Below, piece by piece: positions 1-8,642 of a stretch of DNA of 21,642 nt. This DNA is from UBA6244 sp041582875 (GTDB taxonomy: Bacteria; Bacteroidota; Bacteroidia; Bacteroidales; F082), in NCBI GenBank assembly GCA_041582875.1, contig JBFHGX010000056.1, positions 1-21,642 of the forward strand, written 5' to 3'. A model generated the notes under the pieces. That model searched no databases. It saw only the letters and a program-made list of their open reading frames with translations, and was not told the DNA's origin. Both the position numbers and the translations under genes were made by a program. The stretch's first letter is position 1, and each line of letters begins with the position of its first letter.

Positions 1-2
1 CA

Positions 3-272
3 TTATCGGCAGGCTTGTGGGCGTATTTTAACGCCAAAGATTTTGAAGATGGAATTATTAAAATTGTAAATCAGGGAGGTGACGCGGATACCAATGCTGC
101 GGTGGCCTGTAGTTTGCTAGGAGCAAAATTTGGGATAGAAGGGATTCCGGAAAAATATATTAATGGTTTACTGCACAAGGAGTTGTTGAGTGAGAAAGTG
201 AATTTTTTTATTGATAATGATGGGGTGAGCACAAGTCCCAACGCACAAACCTGCCCGTCAGACTTGCGCTAG
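3..272 (+). CDS. ADP-ribosylglycohydrolase family protein, C-terminal part
   Basis: The reading frame is open from the window edge, so the gene begins outside and only about the last 90 residues are seen. The stretch GGDADTNAAVACSLLGA is the C-terminal signature of the DraG/ARH family. Its Asp residues bind the two metal ions used to remove ADP-ribose from proteins or related substrates. The last dozen codons and the TAG stop lie inside a 45 bp repeat that recurs at 1092-1135, so the C-terminal tail was probably rewritten when that repeat arrived. The substrate cannot be told from this fragment. Nothing links it directly to the CRISPR operon that begins 1.2 kb downstream. The family call is firm; the role is open. 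Confidence 0.85.
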   Translation, partial: LSAGLWAYFNAKDFEDGIIKIVNQGGDADTNAAVACSLLGAKFGIEGIPEKYINGLLHKELLSEKVNFFIDNDGVSTSPNAQTCPSDLR

Positions 273-273
273 A
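229..273. repeat. Interspersed hairpin repeat, copy 1
   Basis: This copy matches 1092-1135 closely. The last 24 bases are identical, and the first part differs by a few substitutions and one base of length. The ends form imperfect inverted arms, GCACAAGTC and GACTTGCGC, with a single A/C mismatch and a loop of about 23 bases. It overlaps the 3' end of the ADP-ribosylglycohydrolase gene and supplies its stop codon. The form resembles REP-like dispersed repeats; that assignment is inference. Confidence 0.75.
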
Positions 274-291
274 GTATAATTACTGATAAAG

Positions 292-900
292 ATGGGGAAG
301 CCTGATTCAACAATACAACCGGTACGGATTTCATTTTATGGTCTTGGTTGCAAGATATTGGTTGGTAGATTTAATGAGGCTGTGTGGGAAAGGTTAAACG
401 CTGAAGCAAGCAAACTCAATATGCCTTTAAAATCTGCCCTATTTGATCCTTCGTTTTATAATGATCTGGCAGATATACGAATCAGATCACTGTCTGATTT
501 GGGTAACCTTTTTAAGTTATCCGGATTAATCTATTCAAATCATAGTGTTGTTGAGGTGAGGTTGTTTGGTAAAAGAAAGCGCTCGATTAGGTTTGAGGAG
601 ATTATTGACTCGAAATCGCTTTTCCCTTTATATAGCTGCGATTTAAATAGCCACAATATTGATGAAAAGCCAAGGACTTTGGTGGTGGTTGAAAAAGAAA
701 TTGGTGTGATTAACCACTTCAAATTGATTACAGATTCGTTTTCACTTGAAAAGTTAAGTTTCGACATTAATGAACTCACCGTATCTCATTCGAAATTGAA
801 TTTTGAAATTTTATCTGGTATTCATTATGATGGGGTTAAACTGAATCCTTTCGGGAATGATGCACTTGTATGTGGGCAGTATGCTGTGGATAAGGAGTAG
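292..900 (+). CDS. Hypothetical protein, 202 residues
   Basis: I do not recognise this protein. It looks soluble, with no signal peptide or membrane segment. It is predicted to be mixed alpha/beta, with several short hydrophobic strands such as ISFYGLGCKILVG near the start and RTLVVVEKEIGVI in the middle, and no clear catalytic motif. The ATG at 292 follows an A-rich stretch, which suits a Bacteroidota start. It begins 19 bases after the ADP-ribosylglycohydrolase stop codon, so the two could share a transcript. Together with 190 downstream bases, it sits between two copies of a 44-45 bp repeat. Good codon structure over 200 residues supports it as a real gene. Confidence 0.6.
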   Translation: MGKPDSTIQPVRISFYGLGCKILVGRFNEAVWERLNAEASKLNMPLKSALFDPSFYNDLADIRIRSLSDLGNLFKLSGLIYSNHSVVEVRLFGKRKRSIRFEEIIDSKSLFPLYSCDLNSHNIDEKPRTLVVVEKEIGVINHFKLITDSFSLEKLSFDINELTVSHSKLNFEILSGIHYDGVKLNPFGNDALVCGQYAVDKE

Positions 901-1091
901 GTCAAGTTACAAGCGCTAGCGGGGGGACATGGTTGACAGGGAAGGCTATTGGCTGTTGGCGTTGGCTTTTAGCTGGCTGACGCACGATGGATGGGACGCG
1001 GATGACAGAGGTTGGGTGAATTTGGGTGGGTTTGGAAGTTGATTCCGAAAGCTTTAGGAATTGGCGGGAAAATGGAACACTGATTTTGTAT

Positions 1092-1135
1092 GCACAAGTC
1101 CCGATCCACAGCCTGCCCGTCAGACTTGCGCTAGA
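1092..1135. repeat. Interspersed hairpin repeat, copy 2
   Basis: Second copy of the element at 229-273, in the same orientation and with the same GCACAAGTC / GACTTGCGC arms. The two copies bracket a segment of about 820 bases that contains the 202-residue gene. Confidence 0.75.
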
Positions 1136-1238
1136 ATTGGTGATGATAAGTGTCCATTAAGGATCAAAACAAACACATAATTCAATATTGTATTAACAAC
1201 ACGGTATTAGGGTTAAAAAAAGAAGCAAAAAAAAGTAA

Positions 1239-1284
1239 AACAAAGCAACCGTTGCTTCGTTATAATTGCTAATTTTATAGCAAT
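1239..1284. promoter_or_regulatory. Two adjacent dyads upstream of cas6
   Basis: The first dyad has 11-base arms around a central C: AACAAAGCAAC at 1239-1249 and GTTGCTTCGTT at 1251-1261, with one mismatch. The second has perfect 7-base arms, ATTGCTA at 1265-1271 and TAGCAAT at 1278-1284, with a 6-base loop. They could be operator sites, a terminator for upstream transcription, or chance symmetry in AT-rich DNA. No T-run directly follows either stem. Confidence 0.35.
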
Positions 1285-1412
1285 ATAAAAACGCCTGCTA
1301 AAGTGACACCTAACCAAAGCTATATCGACGATTTTAACTTCAGCGCATTGTATTGATATAGTGTAGTTTAACAGCAATTTTATATTTTTTTATTTGTTAC
1401 TGAATTGTATGC

Positions 1413-1440
1413 TTGCGGGCATGTTCATGTAGATTATTTG
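1413..1440 (+). promoter_or_regulatory. Candidate promoter of the csm operon
   Basis: ATTATTTG at 1433-1440 is one swap away from the Bacteroidota -7 consensus TAnnTTTG. A TTG lies 17 bases upstream at 1413-1415, where the -33 element is expected. It sits just ahead of cas6, the first gene of a long run of + strand genes. The match is weak and other AT-rich words nearby could serve. Confidence 0.3.
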
Positions 1441-1461
1441 TCGTACCTGAAAAAACATTGA

Positions 1462-2136
1462 ATGAAAAAAATTAGAATACTTGACGTAACTTTTGAGAAT
1501 GAGATTGCTGCCTGGGAGGTTCCTGCACTAAGGGGTGCAATCATAGAAACCGCGGGCAGGGAAAATACTTTGTTCCATAATCATTTAAAGAAAGAATACC
1601 TATACTCCTATCCTTTAATACAATACAAGCGCATAGGGAAATTGCCCCATTTGGTCTGTATTGAGGATGGAGTTGAAGCGGTACACCATTTTTTTGAAAA
1701 CAAGCAGGAAGGATTAATGCTTGGGGATAGGTTATATGAGTTAAAGGTGTATCAGTTGGGACTGAATAACTTTACGATGCAGGTTTGGGACAAGAGCTTT
1801 AATTATTTCTTACAAGAGTGGTTGCCTTTGAATCAAAAAAATTACGAGGAGTTTAAGAAGTTAACTTCGGAATTGGAACAGCTGGAGTTTCTTGAGAAAA
1901 TTTTGGTTGGTAACATTCTTTCTTTTGCAAAAGGAATTGAATGGAACATTGATAAACAAATCAGGCTGAGGATTCAAAATATTGTAAGAACAAATATTTT
2001 AACGGTTAAAGGAATCAAGCGAGAAGCTTATACGGTGAATTTTACTTCAAATGTTTTTCTGCCTAATCATATTGGATTAGGCAAAAATGCCAGTATGGGT
2101 TTTGGAGTGGTAAGAAGTGTGAATAACAAGAAATAA
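1462..2136 (+). CDS. cas6: Cas6 crRNA-processing endoribonuclease (Bacteroidota type)
   Basis: Cas6 cuts the long CRISPR transcript within each repeat, leaving crRNAs that start with the last eight repeat bases, here ATTAAGAC. The 224-residue length fits a two-domain RAMP protein. The C-terminal glycine-rich loop GLGKNASMGFGVVR at residues 205-218 is the family hallmark. His39 and His41, in FHNHLKKEYLYSYPLIQYK, match the histidine-bearing N-terminal segment of the Bacteroidota Cas6 group and are candidate catalytic residues. It is the first gene of the interference operon, and cas10 begins 7 bases after its stop. It would process the array 18 kb downstream. The family call is strong; the exact catalytic His is inferred. 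Confidence 0.88.
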   Translation: MKKIRILDVTFENEIAAWEVPALRGAIIETAGRENTLFHNHLKKEYLYSYPLIQYKRIGKLPHLVCIEDGVEAVHHFFENKQEGLMLGDRLYELKVYQLGLNNFTMQVWDKSFNYFLQEWLPLNQKNYEEFKKLTSELEQLEFLEKILVGNILSFAKGIEWNIDKQIRLRIQNIVRTNILTVKGIKREAYTVNFTSNVFLPNHIGLGKNASMGFGVVRSVNNKK

Positions 2137-2143
2137 TATAGAG

Positions 2144-4789
2144 ATGGATAACAAAAGACAAATGATTTATCTGGCAGCGTTGTTGCATGATATTGGGAAG
2201 TTTTATCAACGTTCAAGCAGTATATCGATAAAGGAATTAAACCCTGATTTTGATAAAGAGGAGTTTGGTTATCAGCATGCGGAATGGACTCATCAGTTTT
2301 TCCAGATAGAAAAGATAAAACAAACTTTAGCTAAGGTTCCGGGGTTAAAAGAAAACCTATACGAAAACCAAACTGATAATCAATTTAATGTTGCTAATTT
2401 GGCATCGAATCATCATCGGCCGCAATGTATTGAAGAGGCGTTTGTGACCTTGGGAGATTGGTGGAGTGCAGGTATAGACAGGCAGAATATTGATGCCCTA
2501 AAAGAAAAATCGTTTGGAAAAGTTACTATAGATTGGGGTAAAACACGGTATAAAACAATTCCTCTTTTTTCTGTATTTAACGGCATAAACAATGGTGATT
2601 CCAATAGTGCATTCCCTTTGAATCCACTCAACATTGAGAAGGGATTATTATTTCCAAAGCAAGTTAATTCGAAGGATGATGGTATTAATGAAGCTTTGTA
2701 CCATGACCTTTGGACAAAGTTTATTGCTGAATTTGCTCAATTGCCAACAGATACGATTGAAGGGTTCAGCGAAAGTTTAACCTATTTGCTTAAAAAGTTT
2801 ACCTGGAGTATTCCATCAAACACAATGGATATGGCTAACGTGAGCCTTTATGAGCATTCTAAAACCACGGCAGCCTTTGCAGAATTATTCGCCACTTATT
2901 ACCAAACTCATTCAGAGGCTTTTAACTGGAACAATTCGGATAAAAGGTTAACTGTACAAGATGGTAAATACCCTGCCATGCTTTATGGTGCAGACATTTC
3001 GGGGATACAAAAATTTATATACAATATTTCCAGTAGCAAGGCTGCCAAGAGTTTAAAAGGACGCTCTTTTTATCTACAATTGCTGATTGACAGTTTAATT
3101 CAAAGAATTATCAGTCATGAAAAGATTAGGGCAACTATTGGGCATGTTGTATATTCTTCGGGAGGGAAGTTTTATCTGTTATTACCCAACACCAATGAAG
3201 TTAAAGAAGCACTGAAGGAGTTGGAGTTATATTTTGAGAAGGAACTTTGGGAAGAACATAAAGGAAAGTTGAAGATTAATGCTGGCTATATTGGTTTTGC
3301 ATACCGAAACAAGAAGGAAAATAACCATTGGGAAAACTGGCTGGAAATAGAAGGATGTAAAGGTAGTTTTGATATTGGTGATTTATGGAAGGAACTATCA
3401 GACAAGATAAATCTTGAGAAAAACAGACATTTTAAAACATTACTCCTTGATCGTTGGGATGAATTTTTTGATGAGAACAATGAACAACTGAAGACAGGTG
3501 GAAATATCCAAACGTGTGCCGTTACCGGAGAACCGATTACCAATGAGAAAAATAAAATTGATGATGGGGTTTATGTCAGCACTTCGGTATTTCAACAAGT
3601 AAAGCTTGGAGAGGCTTTGAAGGGATCAAATTACCGAATTATTCATAAGAACAATGATAAACATACTTATTTGGATAAACGCTCGAAGAGGAACAACAGC
3701 ATAAAGGTAATAGGTGTGTATAACTACCTGTTTAACAAGGAAGAGTTGACTTATGATGATGCTGACTTCAGGGGGATAACTTCGGCTGATGTTTCAAAGG
3801 TTATTACCATTAACAATACTGATTTTCTGGCGGCACCGCTTAAAGGGAGAAATCCAAGCTATGGTTTTCAATTTTATGGTGGAAACAGACAGGCTCAGGA
3901 TGTGGCAGGAAAAGATAAAACATTTGAAGGACTCGCTAAAAATGAACAAGGTAAGCCTACTTATTTGGGCGTTCTAAGAATGGATGTGGATGGTCTGGGT
4001 GATATTTTTATACAAGGTTTTAATAAATGTGAGCGAAGTTTTTCGTCCTATGCTACACTTTCATTTCTGCTGGATGTGTTTTTTAGCGGGTATATAAACA
4101 CAGTAAGGGAACACAAAAAATACAAAGATTTTGTCAATATTCTTTATTCAGGTGGTGATGACATTTTCGCCATTGGTCGTTGGGATTTAATCATTGATTT
4201 TGCGGAAGAAATCAGAAAAGATTTTAAAGCATTTGCAGGAAGGGATGATATCTCCATATCTGCAGGAATCACTATTGTAAGGAGTAAATACCCCATTAGC
4301 AAAGCTGCGGATCTTGCCGGAAAAGCAGAGTCCAGTGCTAAATTATTTAACCAAGGAGAAAAGAATGCTATTTCGATTTTCGGAGAGGTCGTTTCGTGGG
4401 ATAAAGAATTTGGTGAAGTTAAAGAGTTAAAGGATGAGCTGGCGAGGTTAATTGAAAGTAACAATATGTCGCACAGTATTTTGCATAAACTCATGCAATA
4501 TGCTGAGATTAAGAAAGCAAATGACGCATTTAAAGTGAAAGGAGAAACAGATAAAATTGATTTGAGTTATAAGTGGCATACCGCTTATTATTTGAAGCGA
4601 TTTTTAGATCGTTACAAATTCGACATGCACAGATCTAACACTACGGACAGGAATAATATGGAAATCACCGACTTTGTACAAAAGTTACAAAAGGATTTAA
4701 TAGCCAATGAAATTAGCTATGAGAAGGTAGGCCTTGCCTGCAGGTGGGCTGAGTTGGAAATCAGAGAAATTGCTGAAGATTATATATAA
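2144..4789 (+). CDS. cas10: Cas10/Csm1, type III-A large subunit with active HD and GGDD motifs
   Basis: Cas10 is the signalling subunit of the Csm complex. When crRNA binds target RNA it makes cyclic oligoadenylate from ATP, and its HD domain can cut single-stranded DNA. The N-terminal LAALLHDIGK places the HD pair at His15-Asp16. The first palm domain starts near residue 281 with YGADISGIQKFIY. The second holds LRMDVDGLGDIF and the cyclase motif SGGDD, with Gly670, Gly671, Asp672 and Asp673. A helical C-terminal domain follows. The linker region keeps only one clear Cys (QTCAVTGEP), so the usual Cys-rich zinc site looks reduced. An intact cyclase agrees with the two CARF effectors encoded downstream. 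At 881 residues it is at the long end for the family. Both activities are predicted from motifs. Confidence 0.95.
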   Translation: MDNKRQMIYLAALLHDIGKFYQRSSSISIKELNPDFDKEEFGYQHAEWTHQFFQIEKIKQTLAKVPGLKENLYENQTDNQFNVANLASNHHRPQCIEEAFVTLGDWWSAGIDRQNIDALKEKSFGKVTIDWGKTRYKTIPLFSVFNGINNGDSNSAFPLNPLNIEKGLLFPKQVNSKDDGINEALYHDLWTKFIAEFAQLPTDTIEGFSESLTYLLKKFTWSIPSNTMDMANVSLYEHSKTTAAFAELFATYYQTHSEAFNWNNSDKRLTVQDGKYPAMLYGADISGIQKFIYNISSSKAAKSLKGRSFYLQLLIDSLIQRIISHEKIRATIGHVVYSSGGKFYLLLPNTNEVKEALKELELYFEKELWEEHKGKLKINAGYIGFAYRNKKENNHWENWLEIEGCKGSFDIGDLWKELSDKINLEKNRHFKTLLLDRWDEFFDENNEQLKTGGNIQTCAVTGEPITNEKNKIDDGVYVSTSVFQQVKLGEALKGSNYRIIHKNNDKHTYLDKRSKRNNSIKVIGVYNYLFNKEELTYDDADFRGITSADVSKVITINNTDFLAAPLKGRNPSYGFQFYGGNRQAQDVAGKDKTFEGLAKNEQGKPTYLGVLRMDVDGLGDIFIQGFNKCERSFSSYATLSFLLDVFFSGYINTVREHKKYKDFVNILYSGGDDIFAIGRWDLIIDFAEEIRKDFKAFAGRDDISISAGITIVRSKYPISKAADLAGKAESSAKLFNQGEKNAISIFGEVVSWDKEFGEVKELKDELARLIESNNMSHSILHKLMQYAEIKKANDAFKVKGETDKIDLSYKWHTAYYLKRFLDRYKFDMHRSNTTDRNNMEITDFVQKLQKDLIANEISYEKVGLACRWAELEIREIAEDYI

Positions 4790-4832
4790 ATAAAAAATAT
4801 TTTGAACCAATAATAAATTAATACTTAAAACT

Positions 4833-5267
4833 ATGAGTAAGTATCCAGAACAAAGTTTAAAAGAAGAATGGGTGCGGTCTGAAATTACAGATGAAGCCGT
4901 TGAGTGGACAAAGTCATTTGGCTATTTTCTACAACAGAAAGACAAATCTAACCCACTAACCACCTCACAAATTCGCAAATTTTTTGGGGAGCTGAAACGA
5001 ATTCAAGCTGACCCGGAGAAATACCAGGAAGAAATTCCGATGCTAAAAGCAAAGTTGGCTTATGCGGTAGGCAGAGATGCCTCAACAAGGTTTAACAGAG
5101 ACTCCAGACAAACTGAGCTCATTTATTCGACTAAGATTAAGGAGTTTTATGAAGAACTGGAAAAAGGAATTAACTGGATAAGAAGAGGTGAAAAAGGTGA
5201 TTTAATCCGCTTTGTTAAACTTGTAGAATCAGTGGTAGCATTTCACAAATATTATGGAGGTAAATAA
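4833..5267 (+). CDS. csm2: Csm2, type III-A small subunit
   Basis: Csm2 forms the inner filament of the Csm complex and contacts the crRNA-target duplex. The 144-residue all-helical sequence has the pattern expected of the family: TTSQIRKFFGELKRI near residues 44-58, then LKAKLAYAVGR, then a C-terminal helical bundle ending FVKLVESVVAFHKYYGG. Its place between cas10 and csm3 is the standard one and helps the call, since small subunits are poorly conserved. It starts 43 bases after cas10 and ends 15 bases before csm3. Confidence 0.88.
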   Translation: MSKYPEQSLKEEWVRSEITDEAVEWTKSFGYFLQQKDKSNPLTTSQIRKFFGELKRIQADPEKYQEEIPMLKAKLAYAVGRDASTRFNRDSRQTELIYSTKIKEFYEELEKGINWIRRGEKGDLIRFVKLVESVVAFHKYYGGK

Positions 5268-5282
5268 TAAAAAGTATATATC

Positions 5283-5915
5283 ATGAAACTAGTTAAAAAA
5301 ATAAAGTACAGCGCTGAATTAGAGATTTTGACAGGATTGCATATTGGTGATAGTTCTGACAATGTGGAAATTGGAGGAATTGACAATCCTGTTGTCAGGA
5401 AAACGATTGATAATGTACCCTATATTCCAGGGAGTTCGTTAAAAGGCAAAATAAGGAGTTTACTGGAACAAATTGCAGGATCGGCGCAAGTAGGTGGAAA
5501 CGACACAATTAATAACCTTTTTGGGTTTGCTAAAGACAATAAACCATCGAAAATCATTTTCCGCGATTCCTATATGAGCGAAGCCAGTATTAAACAATTG
5601 CAAAACTCTGAATTTACTGACATGCCTTATGCAGAGGTGAAATTCGAAAATGTAATCGACCGAGTTAAAGGAACTGCAATGCATCCAAGACAAATGGAAC
5701 GAATTCCTGCCGGTGTAACATTTAATGTGGAGATTGTTGTTAATGTTTGGGATACAGATGGTGATGGCAGTCAATTGATTGACCTATTGAACAAGGGTAT
5801 AAAAGCACTTGAAAACGATTATCTTGGCGGCAGCGGATCGAGAGGTTATGGTCAGGTTAAATTTGGACCATTGCAGCAGACCGAAATTAGCTTTGAAAAT
5901 TACCTAGACAATTAG
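5283..5915 (+). CDS. csm3: Csm3, backbone RAMP subunit and target-RNA slicer
   Basis: Several copies of Csm3 line the crRNA in the complex, and each cuts bound target RNA at 6-base intervals. TGLHIGDSSDNVEIGGIDNPV opens the RAMP fold. Asp34 in GGIDNPV aligns with the catalytic Asp33 of the well-studied Csm3 proteins, so slicing should be intact. YIPGSSLKGKIRSLLEQ follows, and a glycine-rich loop near residues 182-190 (GGSGSRGYG) ends the core. The 210-residue length is normal. csm4 starts two bases after its stop codon. Confidence 0.95.
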   Translation: MKLVKKIKYSAELEILTGLHIGDSSDNVEIGGIDNPVVRKTIDNVPYIPGSSLKGKIRSLLEQIAGSAQVGGNDTINNLFGFAKDNKPSKIIFRDSYMSEASIKQLQNSEFTDMPYAEVKFENVIDRVKGTAMHPRQMERIPAGVTFNVEIVVNVWDTDGDGSQLIDLLNKGIKALENDYLGGSGSRGYGQVKFGPLQQTEISFENYLDN

Positions 5916-5917
5916 CC

Positions 5918-6898
5918 ATGGCAAAGTTTAAAGTATTCAAACTCCATTTTACCTCGTTGCATCTTGGTGATGAACGTGCCGATTACGATAAAAGTAACCT
6001 GGTATATCATTCCGATTCGATGTATGCTGCCATTACCTCAGCTCTGGCCAAGGTTGGGGCAAAAATCCCTGAGGATGGTTCGTTTGGGTTTTCCATCAGC
6101 AGTTTGTTTCCCTATTACCAAAAAGAAAAAGACAGTCGCCCCGTTTATTTTTTACCAAGACTACTCCGAACGGATGCTTTTGAGCCTAAGAATAGGAAGA
6201 TGGTTAAGAAAATAGCCTGGTTGGATTTACCATCGTTTAAAAAGCATATCCATGGTGAGAATTTATTTGTTGGAAATAGCCATTTATGTAAAATGAAAGG
6301 GGATTATTACACCGAAGAAATTATAGAGGAAAACTTTATTACTTCGCGTGTTAACCCACGTGTGACCATTTCGCGTGACGGACTGGAAGATACCCGGCCT
6401 TTTTATATGGATCGTTTGTTCTTTAAAGAAAAATCAGGTTTGTACTTTTTGGCGACAGGCCATACGGAAGTTATAGAAAGAGCTTTAGAAGTATTGAAGG
6501 ATGAAGGAATTGGCACGGACCGAACCATTGGAAATGGTTTCTTTGATGTGGAAATGGACCATATTGAAATGGAACTACCCAAAAGTGATACGATTAGTAA
6601 TTTGTCGATGTTTATTCCTGAGAGCAAGGAACAATTGGAAGGCCTTTTTGGAACGGAGCATCTGGCTTATCAATTTGAAAAAAGAGGCGGATGGATTACT
6701 GATTCGGGACTGAACACTTTTCGCAAGAATAATATCTACATGTTTGATGAAGGTTGTCTTTTTGGCCATAGAGACAAAATTGACAAGGAAATAGTGTTGG
6801 GAAAAGTGGTTAATTTAAAACCAACCATTGAGCATGTTGCCATTGATCATCCTATTTTTAGAGATGGCAGGGCACTGTTTATTCCGGTTGTTATATAG
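5918..6898 (+). CDS. csm4: Csm4, crRNA 5'-handle-binding RAMP subunit
   Basis: Csm4 holds the 5' handle of the crRNA and docks Cas10 at the base of the complex. The N-terminal strand and helix pattern FKLHFTSLHLGDERADYDKS, then YHSDSMYAAITSAL, is typical of the family, as is the glycine-rich loop GIGTDRTIGNGFF at residues 197-209. It starts two bases after csm3, suggesting coupled translation. A strong RNA hairpin begins at the base right after its stop codon. Length (326 residues) is normal. Confidence 0.93.
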   Translation: MAKFKVFKLHFTSLHLGDERADYDKSNLVYHSDSMYAAITSALAKVGAKIPEDGSFGFSISSLFPYYQKEKDSRPVYFLPRLLRTDAFEPKNRKMVKKIAWLDLPSFKKHIHGENLFVGNSHLCKMKGDYYTEEIIEENFITSRVNPRVTISRDGLEDTRPFYMDRLFFKEKSGLYFLATGHTEVIERALEVLKDEGIGTDRTIGNGFFDVEMDHIEMELPKSDTISNLSMFIPESKEQLEGLFGTEHLAYQFEKRGGWITDSGLNTFRKNNIYMFDEGCLFGHRDKIDKEIVLGKVVNLKPTIEHVAIDHPIFRDGRALFIPVVI

Positions 6899-6920
6899 CG
6901 GTATTAATTTGTTGATACCG
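6899..6920 (+). promoter_or_regulatory. RNA hairpin between csm4 and csm5
   Basis: CGGTATTAA and TTGATACCG pair over nine positions with one G-U wobble and a TTTG loop, starting directly after the csm4 stop codon. No T-run follows, so it is not a standard terminator. It could stabilise the upstream mRNA end, mark a processing site, or lower the expression of csm5 and later genes. Confidence 0.45.
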
Positions 6921-6974
6921 AAAATAAACGACTAAGCTTGTTTATAAAATTCACGGTAAAAAAACCATGAGATC

Positions 6975-8642
6975 ATGAGTGATTATTTAAATAATAAATA
7001 CCATCTGGAGATGGAAGTATTGTCTCCATTGCATATTGGCGCCGGGCAGGAAAAGGATTGGATGAAAGGGGCAGATTATGTAATTGAGCAGAGTAAACTA
7101 TATAAGTTAAACCACAAGAAACTACTTAGTAAGCTTAGTGCCGATGAACTTTCAACTATCTTACTAACGAAAGATGATGAGGCGCTTAAAAGAAAAATAG
7201 CCGGAAATGTAGCGGACGTGGCGGATGAAGTATTTGATGCTCCCACAGCTTCGGATAACGACATTAAGGGTTTTATAAAAAATGGTTTGACCAACAAGCC
7301 TTTTGTTCCAGGAAGTTCGGTAAAAGGTGCCCTTAGATCCATTATACTGAATTATTTGATAGAAGGAAGTAAGCCATTTAAATTGAATGAACGGGAGATT
7401 TTTGGAGACTCTAATAAAGGTGACGAATTTATGCGGTTTGTAAAGGTTAGTGATGCATCTTTTAACCTGACTCATTTGACCAATACTAAAATATTTAATT
7501 TGTACGGGCAAGCACCACAGTTAAATGGCGGTTGGAAACAAAGCGGAGGAAGATATGGAAAGACGACCCACGAATTTAATCCACAGGGATTCAACACAAT
7601 TTATGAAGTAATAGGAGCTGGTGAAACGGGAAGTTTTACGCTATCACTTTCGGACACCGGATTTGATAATCTACTAAAAGACCAAAAGACACGTATTTTA
7701 CATGAGAAGAAAAAGAGTGACCTTGTTCATCTGGATATTAAAAAGCACTTGTTTAAGTTGATTAATGAACATACCATTAAGTATATACAAAAGCAAATTG
7801 CCTTTTTTAATAAATATCCAAACAATGAAACTGATATTATACTTGATGCGTTGAACAGGATAAAAGAACAAATACCATCAGATCATTCGGCTTGTGTATT
7901 GCAAATGTCGGGAGGCAGTGGTTTTCATTCTATTACCGGCGATTGGCAATTCAATGATTTTTCGATAGATTCCATCGATGTTGGTGCCCGGAACCGAGGA
8001 AAATTAAAAGGATCCCCCTCTGCAAAATCAAGAAAAATTGCCACTGACGGAACACGTTTTGAACTCATGGGATTTGTAAAGCTTAGTATTCTTTCTGAGG
8101 AATTGATAGCTCAACGGGCTGCTGAACAGGAAGCAAAAGCAGAAGCTGACCGAAAGGCAGAAGAGCTGAGAAAGGCCATTATACTTGAAGAAGAACAGCG
8201 TGCCGAAGCCGAAAGATTAGCCAGGTTAGAAGCGGAACGACAAGCAGAAGCTGAAAGGTTAGAAAAGAAAAGACTTGAGCGTAAAGCTGTCGAAGATTTG
8301 CTGCGACAAAAAGAAGATGAGTTAAAAAAATCGCAAGAAGCCAATATACTAAAGAAAGAAACTGAACTGGGAGAATTGCTCAGTAAAGGACTTCTCGAAT
8401 TGAATGGTTTAAATGATTTTGAAAAAGGGAAAAAAATTACGGAAAGCTATTTTAAAGCAAATAATAGCGCACTTATTACCGACCCTGTACAGATAGACTT
8501 ATTGAAACAATTTGTTGCAGCCTGTATAAGCAAAAGCAATAAACGCTGGAAAAAAGCAGGGAAACAAGATTGGGTACTCGTGGTAAAGTGGGTTGGGAAA
8601 GAAATGGCTGAGCAATGGTTTGATAAATTAAACCTTAAATAA
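6975..8642 (+). CDS. csm5: Csm5 with a C-terminal coiled-coil extension
   Basis: Csm5 caps the 3' end of the crRNA filament and recruits housekeeping nucleases that trim crRNAs. The RAMP core covers residues 1 to about 373: LEMEVLSPLHIGAGQEKD near the start, KPFVPGSSVKGALRSII around residue 110, and IATDGTRFELMGFVKLSIL closing the core. Residues about 375-468 form a highly charged, Ala/Glu/Lys/Arg-rich coiled coil, and residues 469-555 form a further helical module ending WVLVVKWVGKEMAEQWFDKL. Csm5 proteins usually run to 350-400 residues, so the last 180 are an addition. The stop codon overlaps the next start (TAATG), tying its translation to the small Cys protein. The core call is strong; the role of the extension is unknown. 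Confidence 0.93.
   Translation: MSDYLNNKYHLEMEVLSPLHIGAGQEKDWMKGADYVIEQSKLYKLNHKKLLSKLSADELSTILLTKDDEALKRKIAGNVADVADEVFDAPTASDNDIKGFIKNGLTNKPFVPGSSVKGALRSIILNYLIEGSKPFKLNEREIFGDSNKGDEFMRFVKVSDASFNLTHLTNTKIFNLYGQAPQLNGGWKQSGGRYGKTTHEFNPQGFNTIYEVIGAGETGSFTLSLSDTGFDNLLKDQKTRILHEKKKSDLVHLDIKKHLFKLINEHTIKYIQKQIAFFNKYPNNETDIILDALNRIKEQIPSDHSACVLQMSGGSGFHSITGDWQFNDFSIDSIDVGARNRGKLKGSPSAKSRKIATDGTRFELMGFVKLSILSEELIAQRAAEQEAKAEADRKAEELRKAIILEEEQRAEAERLARLEAERQAEAERLEKKRLERKAVEDLLRQKEDELKKSQEANILKKETELGELLSKGLLELNGLNDFEKGKKITESYFKANNSALITDPVQIDLLKQFVAACISKSNKRWKKAGKQDWVLVVKWVGKEMAEQWFDKLNLK

Larger units (their letters stand above)
901..1461. other. Non-coding stretch upstream of the CRISPR operon
   Basis: No convincing gene is visible in these 560 bases. 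The first 200 are GC-richer, with short G-rich imperfect tandem words such as GGCTATTGGCTGTTGGCG and GACGCGGATGACAG, of the decayed kind seen between Bacteroidota genes. Next comes the second hairpin repeat (1092-1135). The last 300 bases are very AT-rich and hold two adjacent dyads (1239-1261 and 1265-1284), a longer-range inverted pair (CTATATC at 1320-1326 with GATATAG at 1355-1361), and a weak promoter candidate. Confidence 0.6.

Noticed and set aside
2413..4494. Minus-strand frames of 70-120 codons inside cas10
   Set aside because: They lie wholly opposite a well-supported conserved gene and show no known motif.
8111..8344. Ser-rich minus-strand frame opposite the Csm5 coiled coil
   Set aside because: It is the mirror of the low-complexity Glu/Ala/Arg codons of the coiled coil, not a gene.
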